In this document: piece by piece, positions 36,411 through 44,329 of the stretch
How the letters are laid out: each line of letters begins with the position of its first letter
Position numbering within the stretch: the first letter of the stretch is position 1
Origin: Methanolinea sp.
GTDB taxonomy: Archaea > Halobacteriota > Methanomicrobia > Methanomicrobiales > Methanospirillaceae
Assembly (NCBI GenBank): GCA_018262855.1
Contig: JADFDO010000009.1
Coordinates: 1 to 64,000 of the forward strand
Length of the DNA: 64,000 nucleotides
Direction of reading: 5' to 3'
Translations under genes and position numbers: made by a program
The notes under the pieces: model-generated
The model's input: the letters and a program-made list of their open reading frames with translations, nothing else
Told to the model about the DNA's origin: nothing
Databases searched by the model: none

Positions 36411-38024
36411 ATGCTTGGTGGACAACCGATTATCATTCTTAAAGAGAACGTGGAGCGAAACAGGGGTCTTGAAGCCCAGCGCTCGAATATTGCGGCTGCA
36501 AAGGCCATTGCCAGTGCGGTCCGGACGACCCTTGGACCCCGGGGCATGGACAAGATGCTCGTCGAAGGAACAGGCGATGTGACCATCACCAATGATGGGG
36601 CGACCATCCTCCAGGATATCTCAGTGGTGCACCCTGGCGCCAAGATGGTCATCGAGGTTGCCAAAGCCCAGGACGAGGAAGTCGGGGATGGCACAACCAC
36701 CGCTGTTGTTCTTGTCGGGTCGTTCATGGAGAAAGCCGAACAACTGATCGAGCGGAAGATTCACCCCACCGTGATCGCAGAGGGTTACAGGCTTGGTATG
36801 AAAAAAGCCCTTGAGATCCTTGATGATCTCTCCATATCAATCGATTCCTATGACAGGGAGAGCCTGATCAAGATCGCAGATACTGCAATGACGGGGAAGT
36901 CGATCGAATCAGTGAAACACAAGCTGAATGAAATTGCGGTCGACGCGGTGATGGCAATCTCGGAGAAGGAAGGCAGGAAGGTCACCGCAGACGAAGACAA
37001 CGTCCTGATCAAGAAGCAGTCGGGCGAGACCATGGATGATGCCGAACTTGTACGTGGCGTCGTCATCGACAAGACCCGGATCACCGAGGACATGCCCCGC
37101 AAGGTCAAGGACGCACGAGTCGCGCTCGTTGCAAGTCCGATGGAGATCAAGAAGACCCAGGTCAAACAGAAGATCCACATCAGTTCGAGCGAGATGGTCA
37201 GTGCCTTCTCGGAACAGGAGAGACAGGCCCTGAAGCAGTTCGCCGACAAGGTCATCGAGAGCGGTGCAAACGTTCTACTCTGCCAGAAAGGCCTTGCGGA
37301 TGCAGTCTCATTCTACCTCGCAAAGGGTGGAGTGCTCGCAGTCGAGGACGTCCCCGAGAAAGATATGAAGTTTGCCGCAAAGGCACTCAATGCCCAGATT
37401 GCCAACAAGGTGGATGAACTCTCACCTGAGATGCTGGGCAGGGCCGAGATGGTTGAGCAGCTGGAGGACGCAGATTTCGTCAAGATCTCCGGATGCAAAA
37501 ACCCAAAGACCGTGACCATCCTCCTGCGGGGATCCACTGAATATCTCCTGGACGAGCTCGAGCGGGCAGTTGTCGACGGAACCCGTGTCGTCATGGATGC
37601 GATGGAAGACCGGAAACTCGTGGTCGGCGGCGGAGCAGTCGAGACCGAGATCCTCATGAAAGTCCGCGACTACGCCGAGCATGTCGGTGGTCGCGTCCAG
37701 CTTGCCATCGAGGCCTATGCCAATGCGTTTGAAGTAATCCCTGTGACCCTTGCCGAGAATTCAGGATACAATCCTGTCGACAAGCTGGTCGACCTCAAGA
37801 ATGCTCATGCAAAAGGCCAGAAGTACGCCGGGCTGAATGTCTACAACGGAAAAATCATCGACATGAAAAAGGAAGGCGTGATCGAACCCCAGCGCTCGAA
37901 GCGCCAGGCCATCCAGAGTGCGACCGAAGCAGCCGTTATGCTCATCCGTGTCGATGACATGATGGTAACCCGAGAGGGTGGTGCCCCGGGCGGAGCCCCC
38001 ATGGGCATGCCCCCGATGGGCTAA
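36411..38024 (+). CDS. thsA: Thermosome (group II chaperonin) subunit
   Basis: A 537-residue ATP-dependent chaperonin subunit. The ATPase motifs are [15 protein letters not shown] near residue 40, ITNDGATIL, and [14 protein letters not shown] near residue 90. The C-terminal tail [15 protein letters not shown] is the usual Gly/Met-rich tail projecting into the cavity. It forms eight-membered double rings that fold proteins. The gene is monocistronic, and a T-rich run (around 38035-38045) after the stop probably terminates it. Confidence 0.97.
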   Translation: MLGGQPIIILKENVERNRGLEAQRSNIAAAKAIASAVRTTLGPRGMDKMLVEGTGDVTITNDGATILQDISVVHPGAKMVIEVAKAQDEEVGDGTTTAVVLVGSFMEKAEQLIERKIHPTVIAEGYRLGMKKALEILDDLSISIDSYDRESLIKIADTAMTGKSIESVKHKLNEIAVDAVMAISEKEGRKVTADEDNVLIKKQSGETMDDAELVRGVVIDKTRITEDMPRKVKDARVALVASPMEIKKTQVKQKIHISSSEMVSAFSEQERQALKQFADKVIESGANVLLCQKGLADAVSFYLAKGGVLAVEDVPEKDMKFAAKALNAQIANKVDELSPEMLGRAEMVEQLEDADFVKISGCKNPKTVTILLRGSTEYLLDELERAVVDGTRVVMDAMEDRKLVVGGGAVETEILMKVRDYAEHVGGRVQLAIEAYANAFEVIPVTLAENSGYNPVDKLVDLKNAHAKGQKYAGLNVYNGKIIDMKKEGVIEPQRSKRQAIQSATEAAVMLIRVDDMMVTREGGAPGGAPMGMPPMG

Positions 38025-38451
38025 ATACCACGCAATTTTTTCGTTTATTTCAGGGATTCTTCTTTTCCCTGGATTATGACAGAACGGCACCTCCTGCCCG
38101 AAAACGCTTCTTTATGGTCCCGATAGAAAGCGCCCCCGGCAGGATCTCTTCCAGGATCGGTTGCATTACCCCCTCTTATCGCCTGCCTGGTACAGGCACA
38201 ATAAAGAGCACTTTTTTTACCTGATTTAACCCGGAATTTTAAGAAAATATTCGATTTCATCAGTATTTTCCGTAAGGGTGAGCGGTATTTCCCATGGAGC
38301 CACCGTTCCTGGATGAAACACTGCCAAACGGAGAGCGTACAGGGGTTCTTTTGGGGTAAGTCAGGATTATAGGGGGCTCACAGAGCCTCACCAGGGATGA
38401 TCCCGGCATACCTGGATACCCCCCATGAAAGGGATGTTCCTCATTTTTCGA

Positions 38452-38493
38452 ATGAACATCACTTCGTGATTTTTATACTGTATACTCGACTCT
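38452..38493. repeat. Short hairpin repeat, copy 1
   Basis: The sequence ATGAACATCAC-TTC-GTGAT followed by TTTTATACTGTATAC. Relative to copies 2-4, the stem reads ATCAC/GTGAT where they read ATCGC/GCGAT, so a base-pair change has been compensated. It lies 64 bases before copy 2 in the thermosome/ubiquitin-like gap. The remaining part of 38025-38595 shows no gene. Confidence 0.6.
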
Positions 38494-38515
38494 ACGGTGT
38501 TCATCAGAAGTTTAT

Positions 38516-38553
38516 ATGAAACTCGCATCCGCGATTTTCATTCTGTATACGTG
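38516..38553. repeat. Short hairpin repeat, copy 2
   Basis: ATGAAACTCGC-ATC-CGCG then ATTTTCATTCTGTATAC, matching the 3' block of copy 3 almost exactly. Confidence 0.65.
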
Positions 38554-38595
38554 ATCTCCCGAGGGGAAACATGGGGTTTTCTTCGAATGCCCGGC

Positions 38596-38805
38596 TCATC
38601 CCCTTGAGCAGGTCGAGAGAATCTCCACCTCGTCCTCTTCAATCGGTTTGTCCTGTGGGAGACTCACTCCCCTGAAAAGAATGAGCACGGTATCCGGGAT
38701 AACCCCGAGCGAGAGGAGCGCCTCTTCGTACGTGGAACCTTCAGGACCTTCATAGTCCACGACTTCCCCACCGGGGACCATGAGAAATGTGCATTTCACT
38801 CCCAT
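38596..38805 (-). CDS. Ubiquitin-like (MoaD/ThiS/SAMP-type) small protein
   Basis: The 69-residue protein has the beta-grasp pattern: strands KCTFLMVPGGEVVDYEG, helix TYEEALLSLG, VLILFRGVSLPQDKPIEEDE, final strand VEILSTCSRG. Family members carry sulfur for cofactor or tRNA modification or are attached to proteins. The C-terminus is Arg-Gly, not the usual Gly-Gly that is adenylated by the E1-like enzyme. The TATA-like GATATTTTTC on the minus strand at 38831-38840 is its probable promoter. Confidence 0.8.
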   Translation of the reverse strand: MGVKCTFLMVPGGEVVDYEGPEGSTYEEALLSLGVIPDTVLILFRGVSLPQDKPIEEDEVEILSTCSRG

Positions 38806-38848
38806 TCGATAGGATTATACGAACGCGAAAGAAAAATATCTAACCCGT

Positions 38849-38933
38849 GCCGAGGTAGTCTAGCCCGGAAAGGCGGTAGCCTCGAAAGCTACTGGCGCTC
38901 GCCGCCTCGGGAGTTCAACTCTCCCCCTCGGCG
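38849..38933 (+). tRNA. tRNA-Ser (anticodon CGA)
   Basis: An 85-base class II tRNA. The acceptor arms GCCGAGG and CCTCGGC pair, with discriminator G at 38933. The anticodon stem GTAGC/GCTAC encloses loop CTCGAAA, giving anticodon CGA. A long variable arm (TGGCGCTCGCCG region) and a T-arm GGGAG-TTCAACT-CTCCC follow. No CCA is encoded and there is no intron. GATTATAC at 38813-38820 is a plausible promoter. Confidence 0.95.
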
Positions 38934-39079
38934 TATTTTGATTGAATTTTAAAAAAATTCGTGAGTTCTTCTGTTTTCCATTAGCCCTAAGCTTCGATAA
39001 TAAAGCATCTCGAATTCCAATTCCTCCAAGGGACAAGTCCATTTTTTTTTTACGTTTTCCAATTTCTTACTATTCCCCC

Positions 39080-39190
39080 TTTGGGGCACATTGGGGCACT
39101 TCGCACCCATTTTCGGAAACTTTTTCCTATAATTTTTTTTCGCGAAGAGTTTTACAAAAATACCTTCCATGTGCCCCAAAGTGCCCCTAA
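39080..39190. repeat. Imperfect inverted repeat in an AT-rich region after tRNA-Ser
   Basis: The arm at 39080-39101 is itself a doublet (GGGGCACATT, GGGGCACTT), and 39169-39190 is its inverted copy, matching at about 19 of 22 positions. The ~67 bases between are strongly A/T-rich. The whole gap 38934-39321 (388 bp) is richer in A and T than its surroundings, with homopolymer runs. I find no convincing gene in it. Confidence 0.6.
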
Positions 39191-39321
39191 ACCAGCTGTG
39201 ATCCTGATGTCCCTTTACTGGCAGGTACATTTTCTATGTACCAATTTCCAATTTTTTTTCTGTTTAAAAAAGAAGAGGACAAAAACGAAATAGAATAATC
39301 CTGTGCATAAGACAACCCCCC

Positions 39322-39792
39322 CTATTTATTCTCCTCTTCATGGGAACATATGTACATCATCCTTCTGATCTCCCGCATGCACGGATTCATTGATTCGAGA
39401 CAGGCTCGCCGGGCTTCAACAAATGCTTCAGCCCCGGATGCATCGACGGACTTTACAGGGATGGATTGGGAGATTACATACCGGATGAATGTATTGTCAA
39501 GATCCCAGAGGTCGAGAATCGGCACATAGCGTTCATAGGTTCCTGCACAGGTAACCCGGAAAAGGGTTCCGGGCTCCGAACCTGCAATGAAATGGGAAGG
39601 TCCGGGCGATATTTTCAGGAATGCAATCCCCCGATCTCCCGGCAGGGAATCGACATGCAGAGCTCCCGCAAGGATTTCATCCGGGATGCCGTCCGGGAAC
39701 GCATCGCATTCCGGAATTTCCTTCTCTGGATGGAGATGCGCACAGACCTTGCAGAGAGGAGGTAGCCTGTCCGGACTCGGCTCGTAGGTCAT
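39322..39792 (-). CDS. Conserved-looking protein with N-terminal Cys motif, function unknown
   Basis: A 156-residue soluble protein. The N-terminus LCKVCAHLHPEKEIPECDAF has a CxxC and a further Cys with His, suggesting a metal site or thiol cluster, then FPDGIPDEILAGALHVDSLP. More Cys residues occur late (RRACLESMNPCMREI and MMYICSHEE). This N-terminal pattern (C-x2-C ... C-D-AFP-x-GIP-x-EI) is shared by small uncharacterised prokaryotic proteins as far as I recall. It lies alone between the tRNA gene region and a sensory lipoprotein. Confidence 0.65.
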   Translation of the reverse strand: MTYEPSPDRLPPLCKVCAHLHPEKEIPECDAFPDGIPDEILAGALHVDSLPGDRGIAFLKISPGPSHFIAGSEPGTLFRVTCAGTYERYVPILDLWDLDNTFIRYVISQSIPVKSVDASGAEAFVEARRACLESMNPCMREIRRMMYICSHEEENK

Positions 39793-39979
39793 GCTGATCG
39801 ATCATGGTTAACAACGATCTGAACCAAAAAGGTTGGGATCGGGAAGGTTCCCTATCCCATTGAGTGCATCGTCCGTATTTACGGGGCCGTTGCAGGGAAG
39901 CAGGGTCCAGCGCTCCCTGCCTCCTTTTTCCCCGAATTGTATGCTCTCTTGAATCCTGGATGACCTCCTGGCACCATCC

Positions 39980-40948
39980 TCACGCCCGGAGCACCCTCGG
40001 CCCTGGTTCGATGTAGTTTCCGGCACCGATCATCCATGTCCCGTCGATATCTGTCACGTAGCTGATCTTCAGGTCAGTCCTGTTCGTGAACGGATTGACA
40101 GAGTAATAATCGGTGATTCCCCCGCCGTTCTTCGCGATGGTGAGGAAATCCCTGACATGGTGGTTGCCGACCGGATCGGTCACATTCAACCTGTTCGCCC
40201 CTATCTGGTCAGGCGTATAAGGCCAGGAGAGTACCGTCCCGTTGTAGTCGTAGGAGAAGATATAGAGATCCCCTTTCACAAAAGAACCATTGAGATTATT
40301 GAATTCGGCGACAGCCCTCTCCCGGCCATGCGTCTGGGCATAGACTTTTGCATCGTCGACAAGTTCGAGGAGATCCATGTCAACAAGGCGCTCTTCGGAC
40401 GTATACACCCCGGCCCCGATCCAGTACGTGTCATCAACCGGGCGGACATAGCTGATCTTGAGCGTGCTCTGCTGGTCGCCGGCAGGATACGGGTAGCGGT
40501 AGAGGATATACCCGCCTCCTGCTTTTGCCAGCTGGATCTCGATCTCGGTATACAATTTTCCTGAAGCGTCCTTTAAGGGAAGGAAGTTGGAACCTACCAT
40601 GGCCGGTTGGAATGGCAGGGCGAGTGCGGTTCCCTGGTAATCGAGCGCGTACACATAGACATCGCCGGTCACAAACGGACCTGTTGCATTGTTGAATTCG
40701 GCGATAGCCTTCTCTTTCCCGTTCTCCTGTGCCCATGCTGCAGCCTGGTCCACATATTCCTTGATCTCAAGTGCGGTTGAGGGGTAGGACTGGGCAGGGG
40801 AGGCTGCTGGCGGGGTCGTCGCAAGGGATACTTCTGTGGTTACCCCGGGTGTGGGAACACCGGGTCCCTGTGAAGAGGATGTATCCATGCAGCCGGTAAA
40901 AATGACAAGAAGAATGAATGGTATGATGAGAGGCAGTCTGTAGTCCAT
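39980..40948 (-). CDS. Lipoprotein with two tandem Cache-like sensor domains
   Basis: From the ATG at 40948 (an in-frame ATG at 40966 is an alternative) the 322-residue protein has a lipoprotein signal with FTGC and a Thr/Pro/Ser-rich linker. Two similar ~120-residue modules follow: KEYVDQAAAWAQENGKEKAI...LKISYVRPVDDTYWIGAGVY and DDAKVYAQTHGRERAV...LKISYVTDIDGTWMIGAGNY. This is the sCache_2 pattern, extracellular ligand binding. There is no transmembrane signalling domain in the same protein, so it may act with a separate receptor or as a binding protein. Confidence 0.82.
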   Translation of the reverse strand: MDYRLPLIIPFILLVIFTGCMDTSSSQGPGVPTPGVTTEVSLATTPPAASPAQSYPSTALEIKEYVDQAAAWAQENGKEKAIAEFNNATGPFVTGDVYVYALDYQGTALALPFQPAMVGSNFLPLKDASGKLYTEIEIQLAKAGGGYILYRYPYPAGDQQSTLKISYVRPVDDTYWIGAGVYTSEERLVDMDLLELVDDAKVYAQTHGRERAVAEFNNLNGSFVKGDLYIFSYDYNGTVLSWPYTPDQIGANRLNVTDPVGNHHVRDFLTIAKNGGGITDYYSVNPFTNRTDLKISYVTDIDGTWMIGAGNYIEPGPRVLRA

Positions 40949-41073
40949 AATCAGGATCTGATTCATGAACTGTATTAATTACTGCACATTGCCAGTGACG
41001 CTCACGATCGGGTTTTCCTGTCTGACAACACTCCCTCAGAAGCCTCTTATAATTTCATGATGAAGCACTACAC

Positions 41074-41571
41074 ATGAAGGCAATCGCTGTTTTTGTAATC
41101 TGTGCATTCGTGGGACTCATGGTCCTCGGCGCAGGATGTACCCAGCCAGCCACCGGACCGCAAACATCTGCTCCAACACCAACCCCCACCACTTCACCTG
41201 CCGAACCGACCGGCCAGCAGACAGTGACAACTCCGGCAGTCACCCCGACCCTTGGATACATCGCAGGTCCCATACCCTCGCAATACGAAGTCATCGTCGA
41301 GGTTGATCGGAACCGCGTCGCAACAAATCCGCTCATTACCGCCACATTCCGAGGCGGAAAGGGGATTAACTTCATCTCTACGATGGAAGTGGTGGTCAGC
41401 CGCTCCGACGGGCAGGTCATCTCAAAGATCCAGGAGAAACCCCAGGTGAACTCGAAAGTCGAGATTATGGGAACTCAGGGGACCGACCGGGTGGAGATCT
41501 TTGTGACCCTTGTCAATGGCGAAAGGTACAGGATCTATGACCAGTCCCTTGCGTTCAGGTCATATAACTGA
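41074..41571 (+). CDS. Secreted lipoprotein of unknown function
   Basis: A 165-residue protein with a signal peptide and lipobox LMVLGAGCTQ (Cys ~23), a Thr/Pro/Gln-rich linker (~25-65), and a beta-rich domain (YEVIVEVDRNRVATNPLITA ... VEIFVTLVNGERYRIYDQSL). The fold resembles small Ig-like or beta-sandwich domains of methanogen surface proteins. It is divergent from the Cache lipoprotein gene across ~125 bp, so the two may share regulation. Confidence 0.75.
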   Translation: MKAIAVFVICAFVGLMVLGAGCTQPATGPQTSAPTPTPTTSPAEPTGQQTVTTPAVTPTLGYIAGPIPSQYEVIVEVDRNRVATNPLITATFRGGKGINFISTMEVVVSRSDGQVISKIQEKPQVNSKVEIMGTQGTDRVEIFVTLVNGERYRIYDQSLAFRSYN

Positions 41572-41583
41572 TATCTTTTTTTC

Positions 41584-41620
41584 TATGAAAATCGCTCCGC
41601 GATTTTCATTCTGTATGCCT
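41584..41620. repeat. Short hairpin repeat, copy 3
   Basis: A perfect nine-base stem, GAAAATCGC and GCGATTTTC around TCC, followed by ATTCTGTATGCCTGTGT. It starts 13 bases after the stop of the lipoprotein gene, as a terminator might. AATCATGTAATTTT follows about 20 bases later and recurs after copy 4. Confidence 0.7.
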
Positions 41621-41789
41621 GTGTCCCAGGTTGGAAAATCATGTAATTTTGGGTAAAGTATTCACGTTGCCCCTAACTTTTTTTCGATTTGTAGTAATAC
41701 TCCTAGTATATTGAGACAGGTCTCCTTTTCAGTTTTATGTGTATCGTTTGATAATTCCGTGTTTTAAAGCCAAAATGCCTATTTTTTGC

Positions 41790-41823
41790 ACCGCCGCCGG
41801 GGCCCCCTTCGGGGGCGGCGGGG
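41790..41823. repeat. GC-rich hairpin in a convergent gap
   Basis: CCGCCGCCGGGG and CCCCC-TTC-GGGGG with GCGGCGGGG form a strong stem-loop set in A/T-rich sequence. The CCGCCG start is shared with the heads of the dispersed elements at 29095 and 46401. The gap 41572-42181 holds this, two hairpin repeats and no supported gene. Confidence 0.6.
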
Positions 41824-41962
41824 TCAATCGCATATCAGATGTAGAGCCCAGAGCCTGCACTTTTTTCACCTGGATTTTTGTGATTGAAATTTTTCAAATG
41901 TATTGTCGTAATTTGTTTGTAGGATTGGGGGTAAAAATAATATTTTACACCAATTTTTTCAT

Positions 41963-41999
41963 ATGAAAATCGCTCCGCAATTTTCATTGTGTATACATG
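41963..41999. repeat. Short hairpin repeat, copy 4
   Basis: ATGAAAATCGCTCCGC then AATTTTCATTGTGTATACAT. It is nearly identical to copy 3, with one stem mismatch (C opposite A), and AATCATGTAGTTTT follows as after copy 3. Confidence 0.68.
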
Positions 42000-42181
42000 T
42001 GTGTCGAAGGGGAATCATTCGGGAATCATGTAGTTTTTTATAAGGATTCAGATCCCGGTTCTCTTCAGGTGAAGCAGGTTTTCCAGTCAGGAGAGAGTCA
42101 GGCTCTCTTTTCTGGAGAGAAATGCTGAGTTCCCTGACTCGTGTGCATGCCACTCATGAAGAAACCTATAGTGTTCGAAAA

Positions 42182-42613
42182 TTATCTCCTTCTATTCCTG
42201 ATCCCCTGACCCTCAAACGTCGCAACCAGGGTATTGTCATGAAATACATGGACCGTATAGGTGGAATAATGACCTGGCTCTCCCACGCACTGTGCGACAG
42301 CGGTAAGGGTGCCTTTCGCAGGCGAGAGGTAGTTGATCTGGGCTGAGAGTGCAACCTCCTCTGTAAGGCCAAGGTTTGCCGCGATACCGAATGCCTGGTC
42401 TGCAAGGGAAAAAATTGCACCGCCGTGGGCATGCATGTGCTGGTTCCGCTTCCCTGTAACATTCATCACTACCTTCGCATATCCAGGGCGGGCTTCGACG
42501 ATTTCCATCTCAAGGAGGCGGGCAAATTCGGAATCGTTGAACTGCCTTATCCGGGATATTTGCTGATCAGCCGGAAGTTCCGTGGTACAAGAGTCTCCGT
42601 GATCGTCGGTCAT
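42182..42613 (-). CDS. PaaI-like hotdog-fold thioesterase
   Basis: A 143-residue protein with the hotdog signature HMHAHGGAIFSLADQAFG near residue 60, strand ALSAQINYLSPAKG and YTVHVFHDNTLVATFEGQG. The family cleaves acyl- or aryl-CoA thioesters. Length matches PaaI-type enzymes. It is the first gene after the repeat-bearing gap, on the same strand as the glycan genes upstream. It lies 25 bases after the glycosyltransferase stop, so co-transcription with that operon is possible. Confidence 0.85.
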   Translation of the reverse strand: MTDDHGDSCTTELPADQQISRIRQFNDSEFARLLEMEIVEARPGYAKVVMNVTGKRNQHMHAHGGAIFSLADQAFGIAANLGLTEEVALSAQINYLSPAKGTLTAVAQCVGEPGHYSTYTVHVFHDNTLVATFEGQGIRNRRR

Positions 42614-42638
42614 ACCCTATCTCCTGTTCCAGGATGAA

Positions 42639-43358
42639 TCACTTCTTCTCATCCTGCTTGTATTCACGCTGGGTATATTGGTGCTTCTCTGAAGAGCCCC
42701 CATGTGCCACGATATACAGCCACTCGTACAGTGACTTCAGCGTCCCGAACTGCTCATACCTGCGCATGGAGAACCCGACCCTCATCCTGCTGTCAAAGAG
42801 CACCCTTCCCAGGTCTTTCATCCTCCTTGCAATCTCGAGGTCGTCGCCGGCATCGATGCACCGGTACATTCCTGCCTTTAAAAATGCCTCCCTCCGGAAC
42901 GCGGTGTTGCACCCGAGCGTATAATAGAGGGTCCGCGTGTAGTACCCGAGCCTGGCAAAATGGTTCGCAAGTCCAAGTGAGATATGGTTCTTGAGAGTCT
43001 TTTCAATCGGGTCGACGGGGCCAAAGAGCTGCACGGCTTCGGGATGCCGTTCAAAGTCGTCGAGAATGACCTCGAGCCAGTTGGGAGGGATGATACAGTC
43101 AGCATCGGTGGTTGCCAGAACCGGGCTCTGTGCACGCATCGCGCCGTCATTCCGGGCTCCTCCCACCTTCCTGCTGGTCTGGATAAACACGAGATCGGCA
43201 CGCGGCCCGGCAAGTTCCCTGGTGGAATCCTTCGATCCTCCGTCCACCACGATGATCTCATACTCATTCCGAGGAATGGTCTGGCGGTTCAGCGACTCAA
43301 GGCATGCAACGATATTTGCTTCCTCGTTAAACGAGGGGATCACGACGGAAATCTTCAT
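42639..43358 (-). CDS. Family 2 glycosyltransferase
   Basis: From the ATG at 43358 the 239-residue GT-A enzyme reads KISVVIPSFNEEANIVACLE, VVDGGSKDSTRELAGP, and the metal-binding TTDADCIIPPNW. A late CIDAGDDLEIARRMKDLG provides the acceptor-side acidic motif, followed by a conserved-looking C-terminal region. A start at 43574 would run deep into the neighbouring gene and is rejected. It overlaps that gene by four bases. It would transfer a sugar to a lipid or surface glycan. Confidence 0.9.
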   Translation of the reverse strand: MKISVVIPSFNEEANIVACLESLNRQTIPRNEYEIIVVDGGSKDSTRELAGPRADLVFIQTSRKVGGARNDGAMRAQSPVLATTDADCIIPPNWLEVILDDFERHPEAVQLFGPVDPIEKTLKNHISLGLANHFARLGYYTRTLYYTLGCNTAFRREAFLKAGMYRCIDAGDDLEIARRMKDLGRVLFDSRMRVGFSMRRYEQFGTLKSLYEWLYIVAHGGSSEKHQYTQREYKQDEKK

Positions 43359-44329
43359 TCTGTCAGCTCCCTGTAGAGTTTCACATGAAGCGAGGCGATG
43401 TCTTTCAGATCGAACTGCGATGAGAAATCCCTCGCCCCTGCGGCACAGTGCGTGAGCGCGGGACGGTCTTCTATTCTGGCCATCGCATCCTCTAGTGCTG
43501 AGAAATAAAGGATTGTGTCGCCGTAAATGTCGTGGAACTCGGGGATGTCCCTCGCAATCACAGGGAGGCTGCACGAGAGGGCTTCAAGGATGACCAGCCC
43601 GAACGTCTCCGCATAGGAGGGCATCAGGAAGATATCCGCGGCACTGTAGGGCTTGATGATATCGTTCATGTACCCGGGAAAGAGCACATTGTCCCTGCAC
43701 TGCATCTTCAGCTGCTTGATCTTCCCGTAATCCTTCGAGAGCGCCATGTAGGGAGAGCCCCCGATCCAGATGAACTTCTTATCAGGGTATTCCTGGGAAA
43801 GGGCCAGGAAATCATAGAGACCTTTCCGTGGCGTCTGCTGTGCCACGGTAAGCACCACGTCCTGGTCGTCCGGGATACCATATTCCTCCCGAAACGCAGC
43901 CCGCTTCTCGTCGTCCCTCCGGAAAAAATCCCTGTTCACTCCGTTCGGGATAAGGGTGACCGGCATTTCGGGGACCATGGCGGTGACTTCCTCGTGGCAT
44001 GGCCGGGAAATCGTGATGATATGGTCGTACTTCCGGTATATTTTTGGATACCTCTTGTTGATCGCCCGGGCGAGGGCAATGTTGCCCATGTTGATCCGGG
44101 GAGTGGAGTGCGCAGTGAGCACCTTTTTTCCCTTTGCCATCCGGCGGTTGAGTGCTGCAATCGGGCCGAAGGTATGGTAATGAACGATATCCGCGTGATT
44201 CGCGTATTTTTTCCAGGAAACCTCGATTCCCGGTTCCAGCTGGAGCTGCCGGTACAGTGTCTTCGCAACAGTCGCACACCCGATGTAGCGGAGGAAGAGC
44301 AGGTCTTCCACGAAAAAATTGACCTTCAT
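43355..44329 (-). CDS. Family 4-type (GT-B) glycosyltransferase
   Basis: From the ATG at 44329 the 324-residue protein reads KVNFFVEDLLFLRYIGCATV. It then has HADIVHYHTFGPIAALNRRM, LIPNGVNRDFF, VLTVAQQTPRKGLYDFL, and the C-terminal nucleotide-sugar motif MPSYAETFGLVILEAL. The overlap with the upstream FAD enzyme stop (ATGA) supports this start over one at 44368. It works in the same pathway as its GT2 neighbour. Confidence 0.9.
   Translation of the reverse strand: MKVNFFVEDLLFLRYIGCATVAKTLYRQLQLEPGIEVSWKKYANHADIVHYHTFGPIAALNRRMAKGKKVLTAHSTPRINMGNIALARAINKRYPKIYRKYDHIITISRPCHEEVTAMVPEMPVTLIPNGVNRDFFRRDDEKRAAFREEYGIPDDQDVVLTVAQQTPRKGLYDFLALSQEYPDKKFIWIGGSPYMALSKDYGKIKQLKMQCRDNVLFPGYMNDIIKPYSAADIFLMPSYAETFGLVILEALSCSLPVIARDIPEFHDIYGDTILYFSALEDAMARIEDRPALTHCAAGARDFSSQFDLKDIASLHVKLYRELTE

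Noticed and set aside
38045-38260. A 71-residue leftward open frame after the thermosome
   Set aside because: No ribosome-binding site, no recognisable fold and unusual composition. The region looks like spacer.
38849-38933. An integrated provirus or large genomic island at tRNA-Ser
   Set aside because: No integrase, phage gene or duplicated tRNA end is seen. Ordinary genes resume within 400 bases.
38949-39230. A 93-residue leftward open frame in the A/T-rich region beside tRNA-Ser
   Set aside because: It runs through the inverted repeat and homopolymer tracts, so its Lys-rich sequence is probably a by-product of base composition.
43359-43574. A longer start for the GT2 glycosyltransferase
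   Set aside because: The added 72 residues overlap the neighbouring gene and look like random Arg/Cys-rich translation. The GT-A fold begins exactly at the ATG at 43358.
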